64,000 nt of DNA, from positions 23,715 through 87,714 of the forward strand of contig JAFYUT010000001.1 of the NCBI GenBank assembly GCA_017549485.1, written 5' to 3'. The translations under genes and the position numbers were made by a program. The stretch comes from Akkermansia sp. (GTDB taxonomy: Bacteria > Verrucomicrobiota > Verrucomicrobiia > Verrucomicrobiales > Akkermansiaceae). Of this stretch, positions 18,283 through 31,304 are shown piece by piece. A model generated the notes under the pieces. It searched no databases. It had not been told where the DNA came from and worked only from the letters and a program-made list of their open reading frames with translations. The first letter of the stretch is position 1, and each line of letters starts with the position of its first letter.

Positions 18283-18453
18283 ATGAACGAGCCTGATAGA
18301 CCGTCCGTTTTTCTTTCCCGAATCCACATTCTTTTTCGGTTCGCCATTCTGTTTTGTTGCACAAGCTTGTTGACTTCCTGCGGCATGGTAGGCGGTTTGT
18401 TGAATTATCTTATCAGCTTGCCGTTCAAGGTATTTAATGCCGTTTGCCCATGA
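18283..18453 (+). CDS. Very small lipoprotein (56 residues)
   Basis: A 56-codon frame from ATG 18283 to TGA 18453. It has a hydrophobic helix followed by a lipobox LLTSC (Cys33), leaving a mature peptide of only 24 residues (CGMVGGLLNYLISLPFKV and a few more). It sits about 30 nt after a consensus promoter, and its TGA overlaps the next ATG (ATGA), which supports real translation. A small membrane-attached peptide; function unknown. Confidence 0.68.
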   Translation: MNEPDRPSVFLSRIHILFRFAILFCCTSLLTSCGMVGGLLNYLISLPFKVFNAVCP

Positions 18454-18863
18454 GAACATTTACCATACGATTCCTTATTTTATTGTTGGCGGGGCTATTT
18501 ATGGTTGCCTGCCAACAACCTTATTACGGTTCTGGCAATGTCGGGGTTAAAGACCACTCCGACTCCGTGGTTCACATTAATCAGGTAGACCCTGCCTACC
18601 GTGGCTATTTTGCAGACCAACACGATTCCAACTATTCACTGCAAGATCAAAGAAAAGCTTTCTATGAGGCCGTTAAAACCTCAAAAACGCCGGTGCAGCA
18701 AGATGCTCGACATATGAGCAAAAACACAGCCAAAAAGAAAACGACTTCCAAAAAAGCGTCCCGCTCAACCAAATCTTCAAAGAAAAAGGTTGTTAAACGC
18801 AAAGCGTCAACCAAATCCAAGGCTAAGCCCAAAAAGAAAACAACGAGTCGCAAAAAACGCTGA
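18450..18863 (+). CDS. Lipoprotein with Lys-rich, histone H1-like tail
   Basis: 137 residues from ATG 18450, overlapping the preceding stop (ATGA); the frame also opens at a TTG at 18444. Signal peptide and lipobox (LFMVAC, Cys21), then a short acidic/polar region (HSDSVVHINQVDP). From about residue 90 to the end come Lys/Ser/Thr/Arg repeats (KKTTSKKASRSTKSSKKK and similar), like histone H1 tails. A tail this cationic on an exported lipoprotein might bind LPS, peptidoglycan or DNA outside the cytoplasm; that is speculation. Overlaps the next gene as TGATG, so three genes are coupled. Confidence 0.75.
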   Translation: MRTFTIRFLILLLAGLFMVACQQPYYGSGNVGVKDHSDSVVHINQVDPAYRGYFADQHDSNYSLQDQRKAFYEAVKTSKTPVQQDARHMSKNTAKKKTTSKKASRSTKSSKKKVVKRKASTKSKAKPKKKTTSRKKR

Positions 18864-20329
18864 TGACCATGGCTGATACGCAAGATTCGGAAAAGGCGCT
18901 GACGCCGGATATCGTCACTCCGAGTGAGGCTGAAAAAAATGAAAACCGTCCGATGCGTCGGGCGAGTGACTTGAAGTTTGCAGCACTTGATTATGAACAT
19001 GCCGACATTGCCCCCTTGCCGGCTCCCGATGCAAACAAACCGGAAGAGAAGAAAATTGACGCATCTGTAAAGCAATTACCGCTGCCTGACGAAAAAGAGC
19101 ATGCTGAGGCTCCGGAGTCCCAAACCGAATCAAACGGCGGTGATGATGAACCGCCCATGAGGGGCATTCTGATACCACCTGTACTTTCATGGGTGCTGGG
19201 TTTTATGTCTTTGCTACTGTTTTTGGTAGCAGTTGGTTTGCTGATGGCTCGTTTTTGGGATTCAATACCCATGATGGTTCGGGTATGTTCTCTTATAAGT
19301 GTACCGGCCTTTTTGTGGACGGTGTATATCATCGGCTTCAAAAAAGGGCACCGCGCACCCGAGCTTGCCTCTCTTCTGGCCGCTATTTCATGGCTGGACG
19401 CCGTATTGATATATCAATTATGCATACAAACCCTCCCGCTGTGGATAATGGGGAGCGTGTTTGTGTTTGGGCTAATGCTCATACCCCTTGTTAAGCCTTG
19501 GAAGATGGCGGTATGTTCGCTGTTGACCGGAGCTCTTGTGCAATATGGCTTAATGGGCTACTGCATGGCAACGGCATCAACCTATGGAGAATGGGCGTTG
19601 ATTTGGGCATCTGCCGTGTCTATGACCATGGTATGGAGCCACATCGGCTCTTGGTGTGCACTGACACAGAGAAAAGGCTTCAATACATACAGTTTTATAG
19701 GCCCATTGGCCCAATTCATCTTCTTATTAATGCTTATCACCATGTTGGTGTATCCGCGACTGCTGATTCCCATGGAGCTGAATGAGGCTGCTACCATGAA
19801 TGAGTGGCTTGCCATCTTGGGAGTATGGATTGTAGCCATGTTGCCGATTCTGCCTTTGCAACGCCATTTTGCCGAGGTGTGCAATCACCCCAACATCAGC
19901 AACTCCTTTTTATTATACTGGTCCGTATCCATCATGACATTGCCGCTGGGGTTGTTATTGGTGAAAGACGTACATACCCTATTGCTCATGCCTCTGATAT
20001 TGGGATATCTTTTCAGCATGGTATACTATGGGGCGGATTATCATGTACCCAGCTTTGTCATTATGGGTAGCATCGGTATTTTCCTTACTGTCATCTCCAT
20101 CCCTATTCACGTGGGAACCGGTTTGATTGGGAGTGCCGTTATTCTCTTTGCATTATCCACCGGGTTCTTTATGAGCATGGTGTGGCTCAATAAACGCAGA
20201 AAAACGCTTATTATGCGTCGCAAAGAGGAATTAGATGCTCTCAGAGCCGTTGAAAAAGAGCGACAAAACATCAAAGCGTATCACGAAAAAGAACGCTTTA
20301 CCATTGAATTGCCCAATTACGAGAAGTAA
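18863..20329 (+). CDS. DUF2157-like polytopic membrane protein
   Basis: 488 residues; ATG 18863 overlaps the preceding TGA, and a second ATG (MADTQ) follows at 18869. The first 100 residues are charged, Pro/Glu-rich and probably disordered in the cytoplasm. From residue about 110 there are some 10-12 hydrophobic helices. The start of the membrane region (LLLFLVAVGLLMARFWDSIP, then LASLLAAISWLDAVLIYQLC) follows the pattern of DUF2157 proteins. The C-terminus is a charged helix rich in Lys, Arg and Glu. Third gene of the lipoprotein operon. Molecular function unknown. Confidence 0.75.
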   Translation: MTMADTQDSEKALTPDIVTPSEAEKNENRPMRRASDLKFAALDYEHADIAPLPAPDANKPEEKKIDASVKQLPLPDEKEHAEAPESQTESNGGDDEPPMRGILIPPVLSWVLGFMSLLLFLVAVGLLMARFWDSIPMMVRVCSLISVPAFLWTVYIIGFKKGHRAPELASLLAAISWLDAVLIYQLCIQTLPLWIMGSVFVFGLMLIPLVKPWKMAVCSLLTGALVQYGLMGYCMATASTYGEWALIWASAVSMTMVWSHIGSWCALTQRKGFNTYSFIGPLAQFIFLLMLITMLVYPRLLIPMELNEAATMNEWLAILGVWIVAMLPILPLQRHFAEVCNHPNISNSFLLYWSVSIMTLPLGLLLVKDVHTLLLMPLILGYLFSMVYYGADYHVPSFVIMGSIGIFLTVISIPIHVGTGLIGSAVILFALSTGFFMSMVWLNKRRKTLIMRRKEELDALRAVEKERQNIKAYHEKERFTIELPNYEK

Positions 20330-20361
20330 AGGAACTCTCAGGGAGTGAGCCTATCGGCCCA

Positions 20362-24401
<4,040 letters not shown>

Positions 24402-24411
24402 AGGAGCCGCG

Positions 24412-25182
24412 TTATTTGATAAGGTTTAGGTATTCCGGCATCAAAAGCGGGAGGTCAGGTTCACCGAAGAATTGCAGTTCCTTGAGGCGCTCATACTCTC
24501 GCTCTAATTCCGTCCTTAAATTGATAAGGGAATCCTGTAGCCTACGGTCGTTTTCGGATTGCTCCTCAAGGCTACTCAGCGTAACAAGCTCATCCATCAA
24601 TCGGCGATGTTCGGCGAGTGATTCAGACACGATGAGCGCAGCATCTTTGGCTGTAGCAATATCGGCAGCTTTGCGCAAACTATACACGGCACTGCTGAGG
24701 GCCGTCTCCATGCTCTGATAGATTTGAGCATAAGGAGCAGTATCCGGCGCAGGCTCCTCTTCATAATAGTCGTTGTCAGAGTTGTGCTTATGCAGGTGCT
24801 CCATTAAAGCCGACGAACCGTAGGCATTTTTCTCCAGTAACTCTTGAATGAGAGGCATGTAGGACTGATATATATGAGTCAGAGCAGACATTTGCCTAGT
24901 GATGATATTAGTTGTTTCGGCATCGAATGGCAATGTCTCCAACCCGGCCAACAGGGTACGCATCTCCCTCAACTGTTGCTCAAGTTTGGGAGCCGCAGCT
25001 TCAGCACTGGCAGTATCTTTTACGGAGTGCAGAAGAGAATCAATCGTTTTAGCGTTATCAATCAGCTTTTTGCATAAAACCTCCGCTTCATTGGGCTCGC
25101 TTTCAACAGCGCGTGCACCATCCCATGCCATAAGAGGCATGTTACATAATAACAAGGGGATAATCAGCGCAACGGCTCTCAT
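24412..25182 (-). CDS. Secreted helical protein, GS-x-x-L family member 2
   Basis: 256 residues with a signal peptide (LIIPLLLCNMPLMAWDG, cleavage near residue 20). Helical throughout, with coiled-coil character in the C-terminus (LINLRTELEREYERLKEL). It shares with the 13653 protein the motifs VKDTASAEAAAPKLEQQL, IATAKDAALIVSESL and AYGSSALMEHL. First gene of a transcript that continues with the PHP phosphatase, ligA and pfkB kinase, an odd mix of a periplasmic protein and core enzymes. Function unknown. Confidence 0.75.
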   Translation of the reverse strand: MRAVALIIPLLLCNMPLMAWDGARAVESEPNEAEVLCKKLIDNAKTIDSLLHSVKDTASAEAAAPKLEQQLREMRTLLAGLETLPFDAETTNIITRQMSALTHIYQSYMPLIQELLEKNAYGSSALMEHLHKHNSDNDYYEEEPAPDTAPYAQIYQSMETALSSAVYSLRKAADIATAKDAALIVSESLAEHRRLMDELVTLSSLEEQSENDRRLQDSLINLRTELEREYERLKELQFFGEPDLPLLMPEYLNLIK

Positions 25183-25194
25183 TCGGTCTCTTCT

Positions 25195-25222
25195 ATTCTA
25201 CTCAGAGTCTTCGTATTGTCAA
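25195..25222 (-). promoter_or_regulatory. Promoter of the 25182-ligA operon
   Basis: TTGACA, 16 nt, TAGAAT on the minus strand; the -10 ends 12 nt before ATG 25182. The -35 overlaps the sufD stop codon (25219-25221). Confidence 0.7.
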
Positions 25223-26358
25223 GATGATTGAGATTCTCCGTGAAATTTATTCAACACATCGGCCAAGAATCCATCGGCTACCAACAACTGAGCATCGCGG
25301 CGGGAAATACCGCGCGAGCAGAGGTAGAAAAGCTGCTCATCATCCATGGGGGCACTGGCACTACCGTGCGAGCAACGCACTTTGTCTGCCAGAATCTCCA
25401 GCCCGGGTAATGAATGAACAGTAGCTTTTTCACTGAGCAACATGTTGCGATTGCTTTGGTAAGCATCTGTGTTGTGGGCTCCGGGGGCCACGTAGATATT
25501 GCCGGCAAAAATGGCTGTAGCATTATCATCTACAACATTTTTATAGAGAAGGTCGCTTGAGGCACCGCCCACATGGTGAATTTGTCGGGTATGCTGGTCA
25601 AGCACACTGTCACCAACCAGGCGATTGGCTGAAAAAAGCTTAGTTTCGGAGCCGGGGGAATAAAGTTCGGCCACGGTTTCTTCTCGCGCCCAGCGCAGGC
25701 CACGATATTCCGTAAGATGCATGACCTTACCCCCCATATTCTGAATGTTGGTAATAATCATACAACGCCCGTCGGAGCCATCGCTTTCGGCCTGCACACG
25801 CACCTTAAGCTCAGCCCCTGCGGCCACCTGAATATTGCAAGCAGCAAAAATATTACCGATTTCAAGACAACTGTAAATGATATGCACCTCTGCCTTTACG
25901 CCGGGAGCCACCATAATGAATGTGGAAGGGGAGCAGAAGCTGCGCGTTTCATACACCAGCTCGATTACCTCTGTTGTGTCTTCCTCTATGTAGAGGGAAT
26001 AGCCGTCCTCAAAGCGCTCGATATGCCGCTTAAGCAGAGCATCGGAGCCGATTGTCTGCATGAGCATCTCGGTCTGTAATAAATCATCATCATCACGAGT
26101 CAGGCGCGTTGCAGCATTGCCCTTATCGCAGATTACCATTCGCTCGAAGTAATTATGATTGTCTCTTGCTGTGATGGTATCGACCAATTGTTTTGCGTAC
26201 ACGTGAGGACGGCCAAAGCGCCAATCTTCGTTTCGACGGTCGGGCATTTTCGCTTTGTCAAAGCGCGCTTGGCATTCGTTGAGTGCCGCTTTAAGCTTTG
26301 CCTCGGCCTCTGCAAGGGCAAAAGCTTCTTCCATGCTCATATTTTGAGGAAAATCCAT
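25219..26358 (-). CDS. sufD: Fe-S cluster assembly protein SufD
   Basis: 379 residues from ATG 26358 (MDFPQNMSM); the frame also opens at a TTG two codons upstream. Paralogue of SufB that forms the SufBC2D scaffold, on which Fe-S clusters are built, and takes part in iron entry. The right-handed beta-helix core is visible (GVKAEVHIIYSCLEIGNIFA, FAGNIYVAPGAHNTDAYQ), with the C-terminal SufB/D signature VRCSHGSASAPMDDEQLFYL, which includes the conserved His. Last gene of fur-like-sufC-sufB-sufD. sufS and sufE/U are absent from the window. Confidence 0.95.
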   Translation of the reverse strand: MDFPQNMSMEEAFALAEAEAKLKAALNECQARFDKAKMPDRRNEDWRFGRPHVYAKQLVDTITARDNHNYFERMVICDKGNAATRLTRDDDDLLQTEMLMQTIGSDALLKRHIERFEDGYSLYIEEDTTEVIELVYETRSFCSPSTFIMVAPGVKAEVHIIYSCLEIGNIFAACNIQVAAGAELKVRVQAESDGSDGRCMIITNIQNMGGKVMHLTEYRGLRWAREETVAELYSPGSETKLFSANRLVGDSVLDQHTRQIHHVGGASSDLLYKNVVDDNATAIFAGNIYVAPGAHNTDAYQSNRNMLLSEKATVHSLPGLEILADKVRCSHGSASAPMDDEQLFYLCSRGISRRDAQLLVADGFLADVLNKFHGESQSS

Positions 26359-26380
26359 AATCAATACACAGTGCAGGGGG

Positions 26381-27781
26381 TTAGCCGATGGAATCTTCCA
26401 TCTCCAAATCGATAAGACGTCTCAGCTCAACCGAGTACTCCATGGGGAATTCTTTTACCAAATCATTGATAAAACCGTTGACAGCCAAACTCATGGCTTG
26501 AGCGCGAGTTAATCCGCGTTGCTGCATATAGAAAAGCATCTCCTCATCCACCTGAGAAACAGAGGCCTCATGCTGCACGGCGGAGGCATTGCCGTTAACG
26601 CTGATGGCAGGATACGTATCCGTACGGCTGGTTGCGTTGATAAGCAAGGCATCACACTCGGTATTGTTTTTGCAGCCTTTCATTCCCTTCAGGACATTAA
26701 CTTCACCACGATAACTGGCGCGGCCCTCTCCAATGGAAATAGATTTGGCCACGATGTTGGACGTCGTTTCGGGGGCAGCATGAATCATACGAGCACCGGT
26801 ATCTTGCAACTGCCCGCTATGAGCCAATGAAATGCTGATAACCTCACCACGAGCGCGACGCCCCTGCAACACAACGGCAGGATATTTCATGGTAAGACCG
26901 GAACCGATGTTGCAGTCAATCCAGCGGATTTCTGCATCCTCCATAGCCAAGCCACGCTGAATCACCAAATTATATACATTGGTTGCCCAGTTCTGCACGG
27001 TGACGTATTGAATCTTGGCACCTTTAAGGGCTACGAGCTCAACAACACCGGAGTGCAGGGTAGCACTATCATATTTAGGTGCCGTACAGCCCTCCATATA
27101 CATCAACTCAGCACCTTCATCGGCAATGATAAGAGTGCGCTCAAATTGCCCCATGCTCTCAGAGTTGATACGGAAATATGCCTGCAAAGGCTGAGACAGT
27201 TTCACCCCCTTAGGAACATAGATGAACGAGCCACCGGAAAAAGCAGCATGATTAAGCGCAGAAAACTTGTTATCATTCACAGGAATCACCTTACCGAACC
27301 AAGGACGGAAGATGTGTTCATATTCACGCAATCCTTCTGTTGAGTTTACAAAGATAACGCCTTGTTTGCTGAGCTCCTCGCGCATGTTGTTATATGCTGT
27401 CTCAGAATCATACTGAGCATCCACACCGGCAAGGAATGCACGCTCCTGCTCAGGTACGCCCAATCTCTCGAACGTACGTTTCACGTCATCCGGCACATCC
27501 TCCCAGCTCTTATAAGGAGCCGTACCGTGAGCAAGATAATAGCGAATCTTATCAAAATCCAAGTCGTTGATGCCTTCAGGCGCCCAATGTGTAGGCATAG
27601 GCATCTCATGGAAGCGACGCAGAGCATCCTTACGGAATGCACGCACCCAATCGGGCTCACCCTTGGCATCACAGATGTAATCAATCGTAGCTTCTGTTAA
27701 GCCATAGCCCGCATCAAAACGGTGATTCTCCGGGAAGACAAACTCACCGCGAGTATCTATCTGGAAGGGAGATTCATCCAT
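26381..27781 (-). CDS. sufB: Fe-S cluster assembly protein SufB
   Basis: 466 residues from ATG 27781, which overlaps the sufC stop as TGATG; a GTG lies one codon upstream. Scaffold subunit of SufBC2D. Typical segments: SNAREEL-equivalent [67 protein letters not shown] and the C-terminal [20 protein letters not shown], with a Cys at the position proposed to hold persulfide or cluster, followed by [18 protein letters not shown]. Full length and clearly functional in appearance. Confidence 0.97.
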   Translation of the reverse strand: MDESPFQIDTRGEFVFPENHRFDAGYGLTEATIDYICDAKGEPDWVRAFRKDALRRFHEMPMPTHWAPEGINDLDFDKIRYYLAHGTAPYKSWEDVPDDVKRTFERLGVPEQERAFLAGVDAQYDSETAYNNMREELSKQGVIFVNSTEGLREYEHIFRPWFGKVIPVNDNKFSALNHAAFSGGSFIYVPKGVKLSQPLQAYFRINSESMGQFERTLIIADEGAELMYMEGCTAPKYDSATLHSGVVELVALKGAKIQYVTVQNWATNVYNLVIQRGLAMEDAEIRWIDCNIGSGLTMKYPAVVLQGRRARGEVISISLAHSGQLQDTGARMIHAAPETTSNIVAKSISIGEGRASYRGEVNVLKGMKGCKNNTECDALLINATSRTDTYPAISVNGNASAVQHEASVSQVDEEMLFYMQQRGLTRAQAMSLAVNGFINDLVKEFPMEYSVELRRLIDLEMEDSIG

Positions 27782-28527
27782 CACGCTTCAGTTTTCAAAA
27801 AGTCAAAGCCGTTTTCTTCAATTTGCTCAACAAGCTCATACCCGGCGGTGCGTACAATCTTTCCTTTGTACAACACATGCACCACATCGGGGCGAATGTA
27901 GTCAAGCAAACGCTTGTAGTGGGTAATAATCATGAAGCTGCGGAAAGGTGCTCGCATAGCGTTAACACCGTCGGACACAATGCGCAGGGCATCTACGTCC
28001 AAGCCACTATCCGTCTCATCAAGAATAGCATACGTGGGCTCAAGCATCATCATCTGCAATACATCATTACGCTTCTTTTCACCACCGGAGAACCCCTCAT
28101 TAACAGCACGTGCCGTAAACTTGGTATCCATGCCCAACTGAGCCATGGTGGAACGCATGGTCTTGTAAAAAGAAACGGCATCCAACTCTTCGCCCTTGGG
28201 CAAACGAGCTTGCAATGCAGCTCGCATGAAATTAGCATTACTTACACCGGGTACTTCAACCGGATACTGGAACGCTAAGAAAAGACCGGCGCGGCTTCTC
28301 TCATCCACGCTCATGGCAAACAAGTCCTGACCGTCCAGCTCTGCCGTACCGGAGATAACCTCATAGTCAGGATGCCCGCACAGTACTTTGGAAAGTGTAC
28401 TTTTGCCGGAGCCATTGGGGCCCATGATGGCATGTACCTCGCCTTTGGGGATTTCAAGACTTACACCGTTAAGAATAGTCGCGCCATCTTTCACGCGCGC
28501 GTACAGATTTTTGATTACAAGACTCAT
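27781..28527 (-). CDS. sufC: Fe-S assembly ATPase SufC
   Basis: 248 residues, ABC-type ATPase. Walker [15 protein letters not shown], signature [15 protein letters not shown] and Walker [16 protein letters not shown] are all present, with the SufC-typical ETDSGLD in place of the EPTSGLD of transporters. It has no transport role; it powers shape changes of SufBD. It lies 2 nt after the fur-like gene and overlaps sufB by 1 nt, so the operon is tightly coupled. Confidence 0.97.
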   Translation of the reverse strand: MSLVIKNLYARVKDGATILNGVSLEIPKGEVHAIMGPNGSGKSTLSKVLCGHPDYEVISGTAELDGQDLFAMSVDERSRAGLFLAFQYPVEVPGVSNANFMRAALQARLPKGEELDAVSFYKTMRSTMAQLGMDTKFTARAVNEGFSGGEKKRNDVLQMMMLEPTYAILDETDSGLDVDALRIVSDGVNAMRAPFRSFMIITHYKRLLDYIRPDVVHVLYKGKIVRTAGYELVEQIEENGFDFLKTEA

Positions 28528-28529
28528 GA

Positions 28530-28988
28530 TTAATGTTCAGAAAAATACTTATCGGGAATAGCCCCGTGCAAATAGGCCTCCATGGTGTCAATCGTTACAC
28601 CTTCGGGCAAGTCAAATACATCCTCAGGGGTAAGGCCATCTCTCAGTTGCACATCAATAACACGCTGAGTTTTATCATCCATCAAGTGAATATGCGGCAC
28701 AACATTGGGGCAATAGCGGCTGGGCCCATTGTCGGGATGCAAATGATTCACCAGCTTGGCCTCCACCAAGGCCTCTAAACTATTGTAAATGGTAGCCAAG
28801 GATATACCCGGCATCACCGCTCGCGAGCGTTCGTATATCTGTGCAGCAGTCGGATGATCCTCCGATGCCAGCAAAATATCAATCACAATACGGCGCTGAC
28901 GCGTCATGCGCAGACGAGAACAACGCATCATGAACGAAGACGGCACGTTGCGCTTACAACTACTTGATAAATATGAGGTCTTTTGCAT
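28530..28988 (-). CDS. Fur-family regulator without CxxC motifs, head of the suf operon
   Basis: 152 residues. The winged-helix domain is clear: [20 protein letters not shown], then [11 protein letters not shown] and [20 protein letters not shown] (recognition helix). The dimerisation domain keeps PHIHL, but where Fur/PerR/Zur have CxxC it reads [11 protein letters not shown], and the second CxxC is also missing, so there is no Cys4 structural zinc site. First gene of the operon, 2 nt before sufC, so it probably controls Fe-S assembly and perhaps itself. An N-terminal extension of about 25 residues precedes the usual start; ATGs at MMRCSRLRM are alternatives. Confidence 0.88.
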   Translation of the reverse strand: MQKTSYLSSSCKRNVPSSFMMRCSRLRMTRQRRIVIDILLASEDHPTAAQIYERSRAVMPGISLATIYNSLEALVEAKLVNHLHPDNGPSRYCPNVVPHIHLMDDKTQRVIDVQLRDGLTPEDVFDLPEGVTIDTMEAYLHGAIPDKYFSEH

Positions 28989-29026
28989 ACCGATACACTA
29001 GGAGCCGGCAGGCCTCCTGCGCCCAC

Positions 29027-29055
29027 ATTATAACGGTTCAAAATGTATTTAGCAA
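29027..29055 (-). promoter_or_regulatory. Promoter of the suf operon
   Basis: TTGCTA (29055-29050), 17 nt, perfect TATAAT (29032-29027) on the minus strand. The leader of about 30 nt contains an imperfect GC-rich inverted repeat (aggag...ctcct, near 29017-29000), a possible operator or hairpin. Confidence 0.7.
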
Positions 29056-29164
29056 GGCAATTCGCACATAATATGCGCTGCATCCTGTCAGTAAAGTGCA
29101 TTTTTCGCTTGCAGATACGCCTCGGGTATGGCAGAATCTAAGGGTACTCAGTAACATATTTGCC

Positions 29165-30421
29165 ATGTCAGATTGCTCATTCAAGGAGATTACGGGCGGC
29201 GTAACAGCTGCCAAGGGTTATGTAGCCAATGCTCTCGCCTGCGGAATCAAGAAACCTACCGCTACACGACTGGATTTAGCACTTGTATATTCTACCGAGC
29301 CGACAACGTCTGCCGGCACATTCACCACTAACCGAGTTAGGGCAGCATGTGTACGTGTAAGCCAAAGCCACTTGAAGAGAGGCAACGTGCGAGCCATCGT
29401 AGCAAACAGCGGCAACGCTAATGCCTGTACCGGAGCCGCCGGTGTGGCAGTGGCTCGTAAGGAGTGCAGCATTATTGCCAAAAATCTCGGCTTGAAAGCC
29501 TCTGAAGTTGCCGTATGTTCAACCGGCGTTATCGGCTTACCCATGCCCATGGTACGCATTGAACCCCGCTTGCCGGAACTGTGTGAAAATCTCTCCGCAG
29601 AGAAGGGGCACGATGTAGCCTCTGCCATTATCACCAGTGACACACGAGAAAAAGAAGTGGCGGTAGAGGTAACTATCGGCGGCAAGATTGTACGCATTGG
29701 TTCCTGTTGCAAAGGCGCAGGCATGATTGCCCCTTGCATGGCTACTATGATTTGCCTCGTGTGCACGGATGCTGCCATAAGCCGTGAAGATTTGGACGCC
29801 ATTGTTAAAAACGGAGTTTCCAAAACCTTTAACCGCATCACCATTGATGGTGACATGAGCACCAATGACACATGCTTGGTATTGGCCAACGGTGCAGCCG
29901 GTGTTACCTTGGCCCCGGGCTCGGAAGGTTGGGATACTTTCGTGCAGGCTCTGGAGTACGTGCTGATGGAGCAGGCTCGTCGCATTGTTCAAGATGGTGA
30001 GCGTGTTACCAAGTTTGTTACCGTGCAGGTGGAGGGTGCTCCCACTGCAGCCGAAGCAAAGCGCGTAGCAGAAGGTGTCGCGAAATCCTCGCTCGTTAAG
30101 AGTTCCTGGAACGGTGGCGACCCCAACTGGGGACGCATCATTCATGCCGTTGGTTACAGCGGAACTCGTGTTCGCGAAGAAAAAATAGACATCGATATCG
30201 CCGGGTTACCTGCCTGCCGTGGCGGTGAACAAACCGATACCCCCAGTGATGATTTGCGTGAGCGTGTGCAGGCCAAAGAGTTCACCGTGAGAATCAATCT
30301 CAACCTCGGTAATGAAGAATATGTGGTATATACCACCGACTTGTCTCCTGAGTATGTGGACTTCAATCGCTCCGAGTACGCATACTGGAATCAAGCAAAA
30401 CAAGATGGTCTTACCAAGTAA
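29165..30421 (+). CDS. argJ: Bifunctional ornithine acetyltransferase / N-acetylglutamate synthase (ArgJ)
   Basis: 418 residues from ATG 29165 (MSDCSFKEITGG); the frame opens further upstream but homology starts here. Moves the acetyl group from N-acetylornithine to glutamate and may also acetylate glutamate from acetyl-CoA, giving the cyclic arginine pathway. The autocleavage motif KGAGMIAPCMATMICLV is present: the chain is cut before the Thr of MAT, which becomes the nucleophile of the beta subunit. Other family segments: TAGTFTTNRVRAA, NSGNANACTGAAG and NDTCLVLANGAAG. argG is at 44886. Confidence 0.96.
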   Translation: MSDCSFKEITGGVTAAKGYVANALACGIKKPTATRLDLALVYSTEPTTSAGTFTTNRVRAACVRVSQSHLKRGNVRAIVANSGNANACTGAAGVAVARKECSIIAKNLGLKASEVAVCSTGVIGLPMPMVRIEPRLPELCENLSAEKGHDVASAIITSDTREKEVAVEVTIGGKIVRIGSCCKGAGMIAPCMATMICLVCTDAAISREDLDAIVKNGVSKTFNRITIDGDMSTNDTCLVLANGAAGVTLAPGSEGWDTFVQALEYVLMEQARRIVQDGERVTKFVTVQVEGAPTAAEAKRVAEGVAKSSLVKSSWNGGDPNWGRIIHAVGYSGTRVREEKIDIDIAGLPACRGGEQTDTPSDDLRERVQAKEFTVRINLNLGNEEYVVYTTDLSPEYVDFNRSEYAYWNQAKQDGLTK

Positions 30422-30458
30422 ATTTTACCGATATTCCCGATTTTAAGGCAGAATTATC

Positions 30459-30487
30459 TTGTCACATCGGGAAATCTATGCTATACA
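30459..30487 (+). promoter_or_regulatory. Promoter of the 30500 operon, start-proximal
   Basis: TTGTCA, 17 nt, TATACA; the -10 ends 12 nt before ATG 30500. Confidence 0.6.
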
Positions 30488-30499
30488 AGTCAGTATAAC

Positions 30500-31279
30500 A
30501 TGTCGAGAACGGCAATCATCAGTGATATTCATTCGAATTACCACGCGTTGTACGCGGTAATGACGGATGCTTTTGACCAGGAACGATGCACCGAAGTGGT
30601 GTGTCTGGGCGATATTGTTGGCTACAATGCCTACCCGGGAACCTGCGTAGACTATATCCGACAATTGAATTGTCCGGTGGTAAAAGGAAATCACGATGCT
30701 GAGGTGGTGAATCCGGTCTACGAAAAGATGAACGATTTGGCCAGAGAAGCAATGGAGTGGACGGTTCGCCAACTGAACGATGAGCAGCTCCAATGGCTGG
30801 CACGCCTGCAATACCAGCGCATAGTGCGCCCAAGCGGGGGTAAACCATCATCTTTTACCATTGTGCATTCCACCTTGGATCAACCCAAGGCTTGGAATTA
30901 TATCATTAACGCCAACGATGCTGCCGGTAACTTCGCGCGGCAATTCTCGCAATTATGCTTCCATGGGCATACCCATATACCCAAGATTTATTGTTGGGAC
31001 GGCCGCCACGCGACCGAGGATTATGATTTTGCGCATAATTTGGTAATGAATGGTTATGCTGAGTTGTATCCGAGTGATGGGCACAAATATTTTGTGAATG
31101 TCGGCTCTGTGGGGCAACCCCGAGACAATGACCCGCGCGCGTGTTATGCCATTTTCGACTCAGATATCAACATGGTCATCATGAAGAGAGTTGTGTATGA
31201 TATTGCAGGTGCACAGAATGCTATATTGGAGGCAGGCTTGCCCTCATATCTTGCAGAGCGTTTAGCCAGAGGTTGTTGA
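30500..31279 (+). CDS. Cytoplasmic metallophosphoesterase
   Basis: 259 residues, calcineurin-like phosphoesterase fold without signal peptide. Metal-binding motifs in order: AIISDIHSNYHAL (D-x-H), CLGDIVGYNAYPG (G-D), VVKGNHDAEV (GNHD) and CFHGHTHIPKI (GHTH). The C-terminal NVGSVGQPRDNDPRACYAIFD is typical of the YfcE/MJ0936 group. Substrate unknown; phosphodiesters or nucleotides are usual. It probably heads a transcript with the LptF/G-type permease and HAD hydrolase genes. Confidence 0.9.
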   Translation: MSRTAIISDIHSNYHALYAVMTDAFDQERCTEVVCLGDIVGYNAYPGTCVDYIRQLNCPVVKGNHDAEVVNPVYEKMNDLAREAMEWTVRQLNDEQLQWLARLQYQRIVRPSGGKPSSFTIVHSTLDQPKAWNYIINANDAAGNFARQFSQLCFHGHTHIPKIYCWDGRHATEDYDFAHNLVMNGYAELYPSDGHKYFVNVGSVGQPRDNDPRACYAIFDSDINMVIMKRVVYDIAGAQNAILEAGLPSYLAERLARGC

Positions 31280-31304
31280 TAAACGATAACAGGAGAGCAG
31301 GGGT

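Noticed and set aside
18097..18459. 120-codon minus-strand frame upstream of the phosphate permease
   Set aside because: It covers the consensus promoter and coupled lipoprotein genes on the plus strand and has no recognisable protein features.
29218..30145. Long minus-strand frames (202-255 codons) in argJ
   Set aside because: ArgJ on the plus strand is certain; the antisense frames are by-products of its codon bias.
30436..30473. ttcccgat / atcgggaa inverted repeat after argJ
   Set aside because: The arms are short, the loop is about 25 nt and there is no T-run; I do not call it a terminator.
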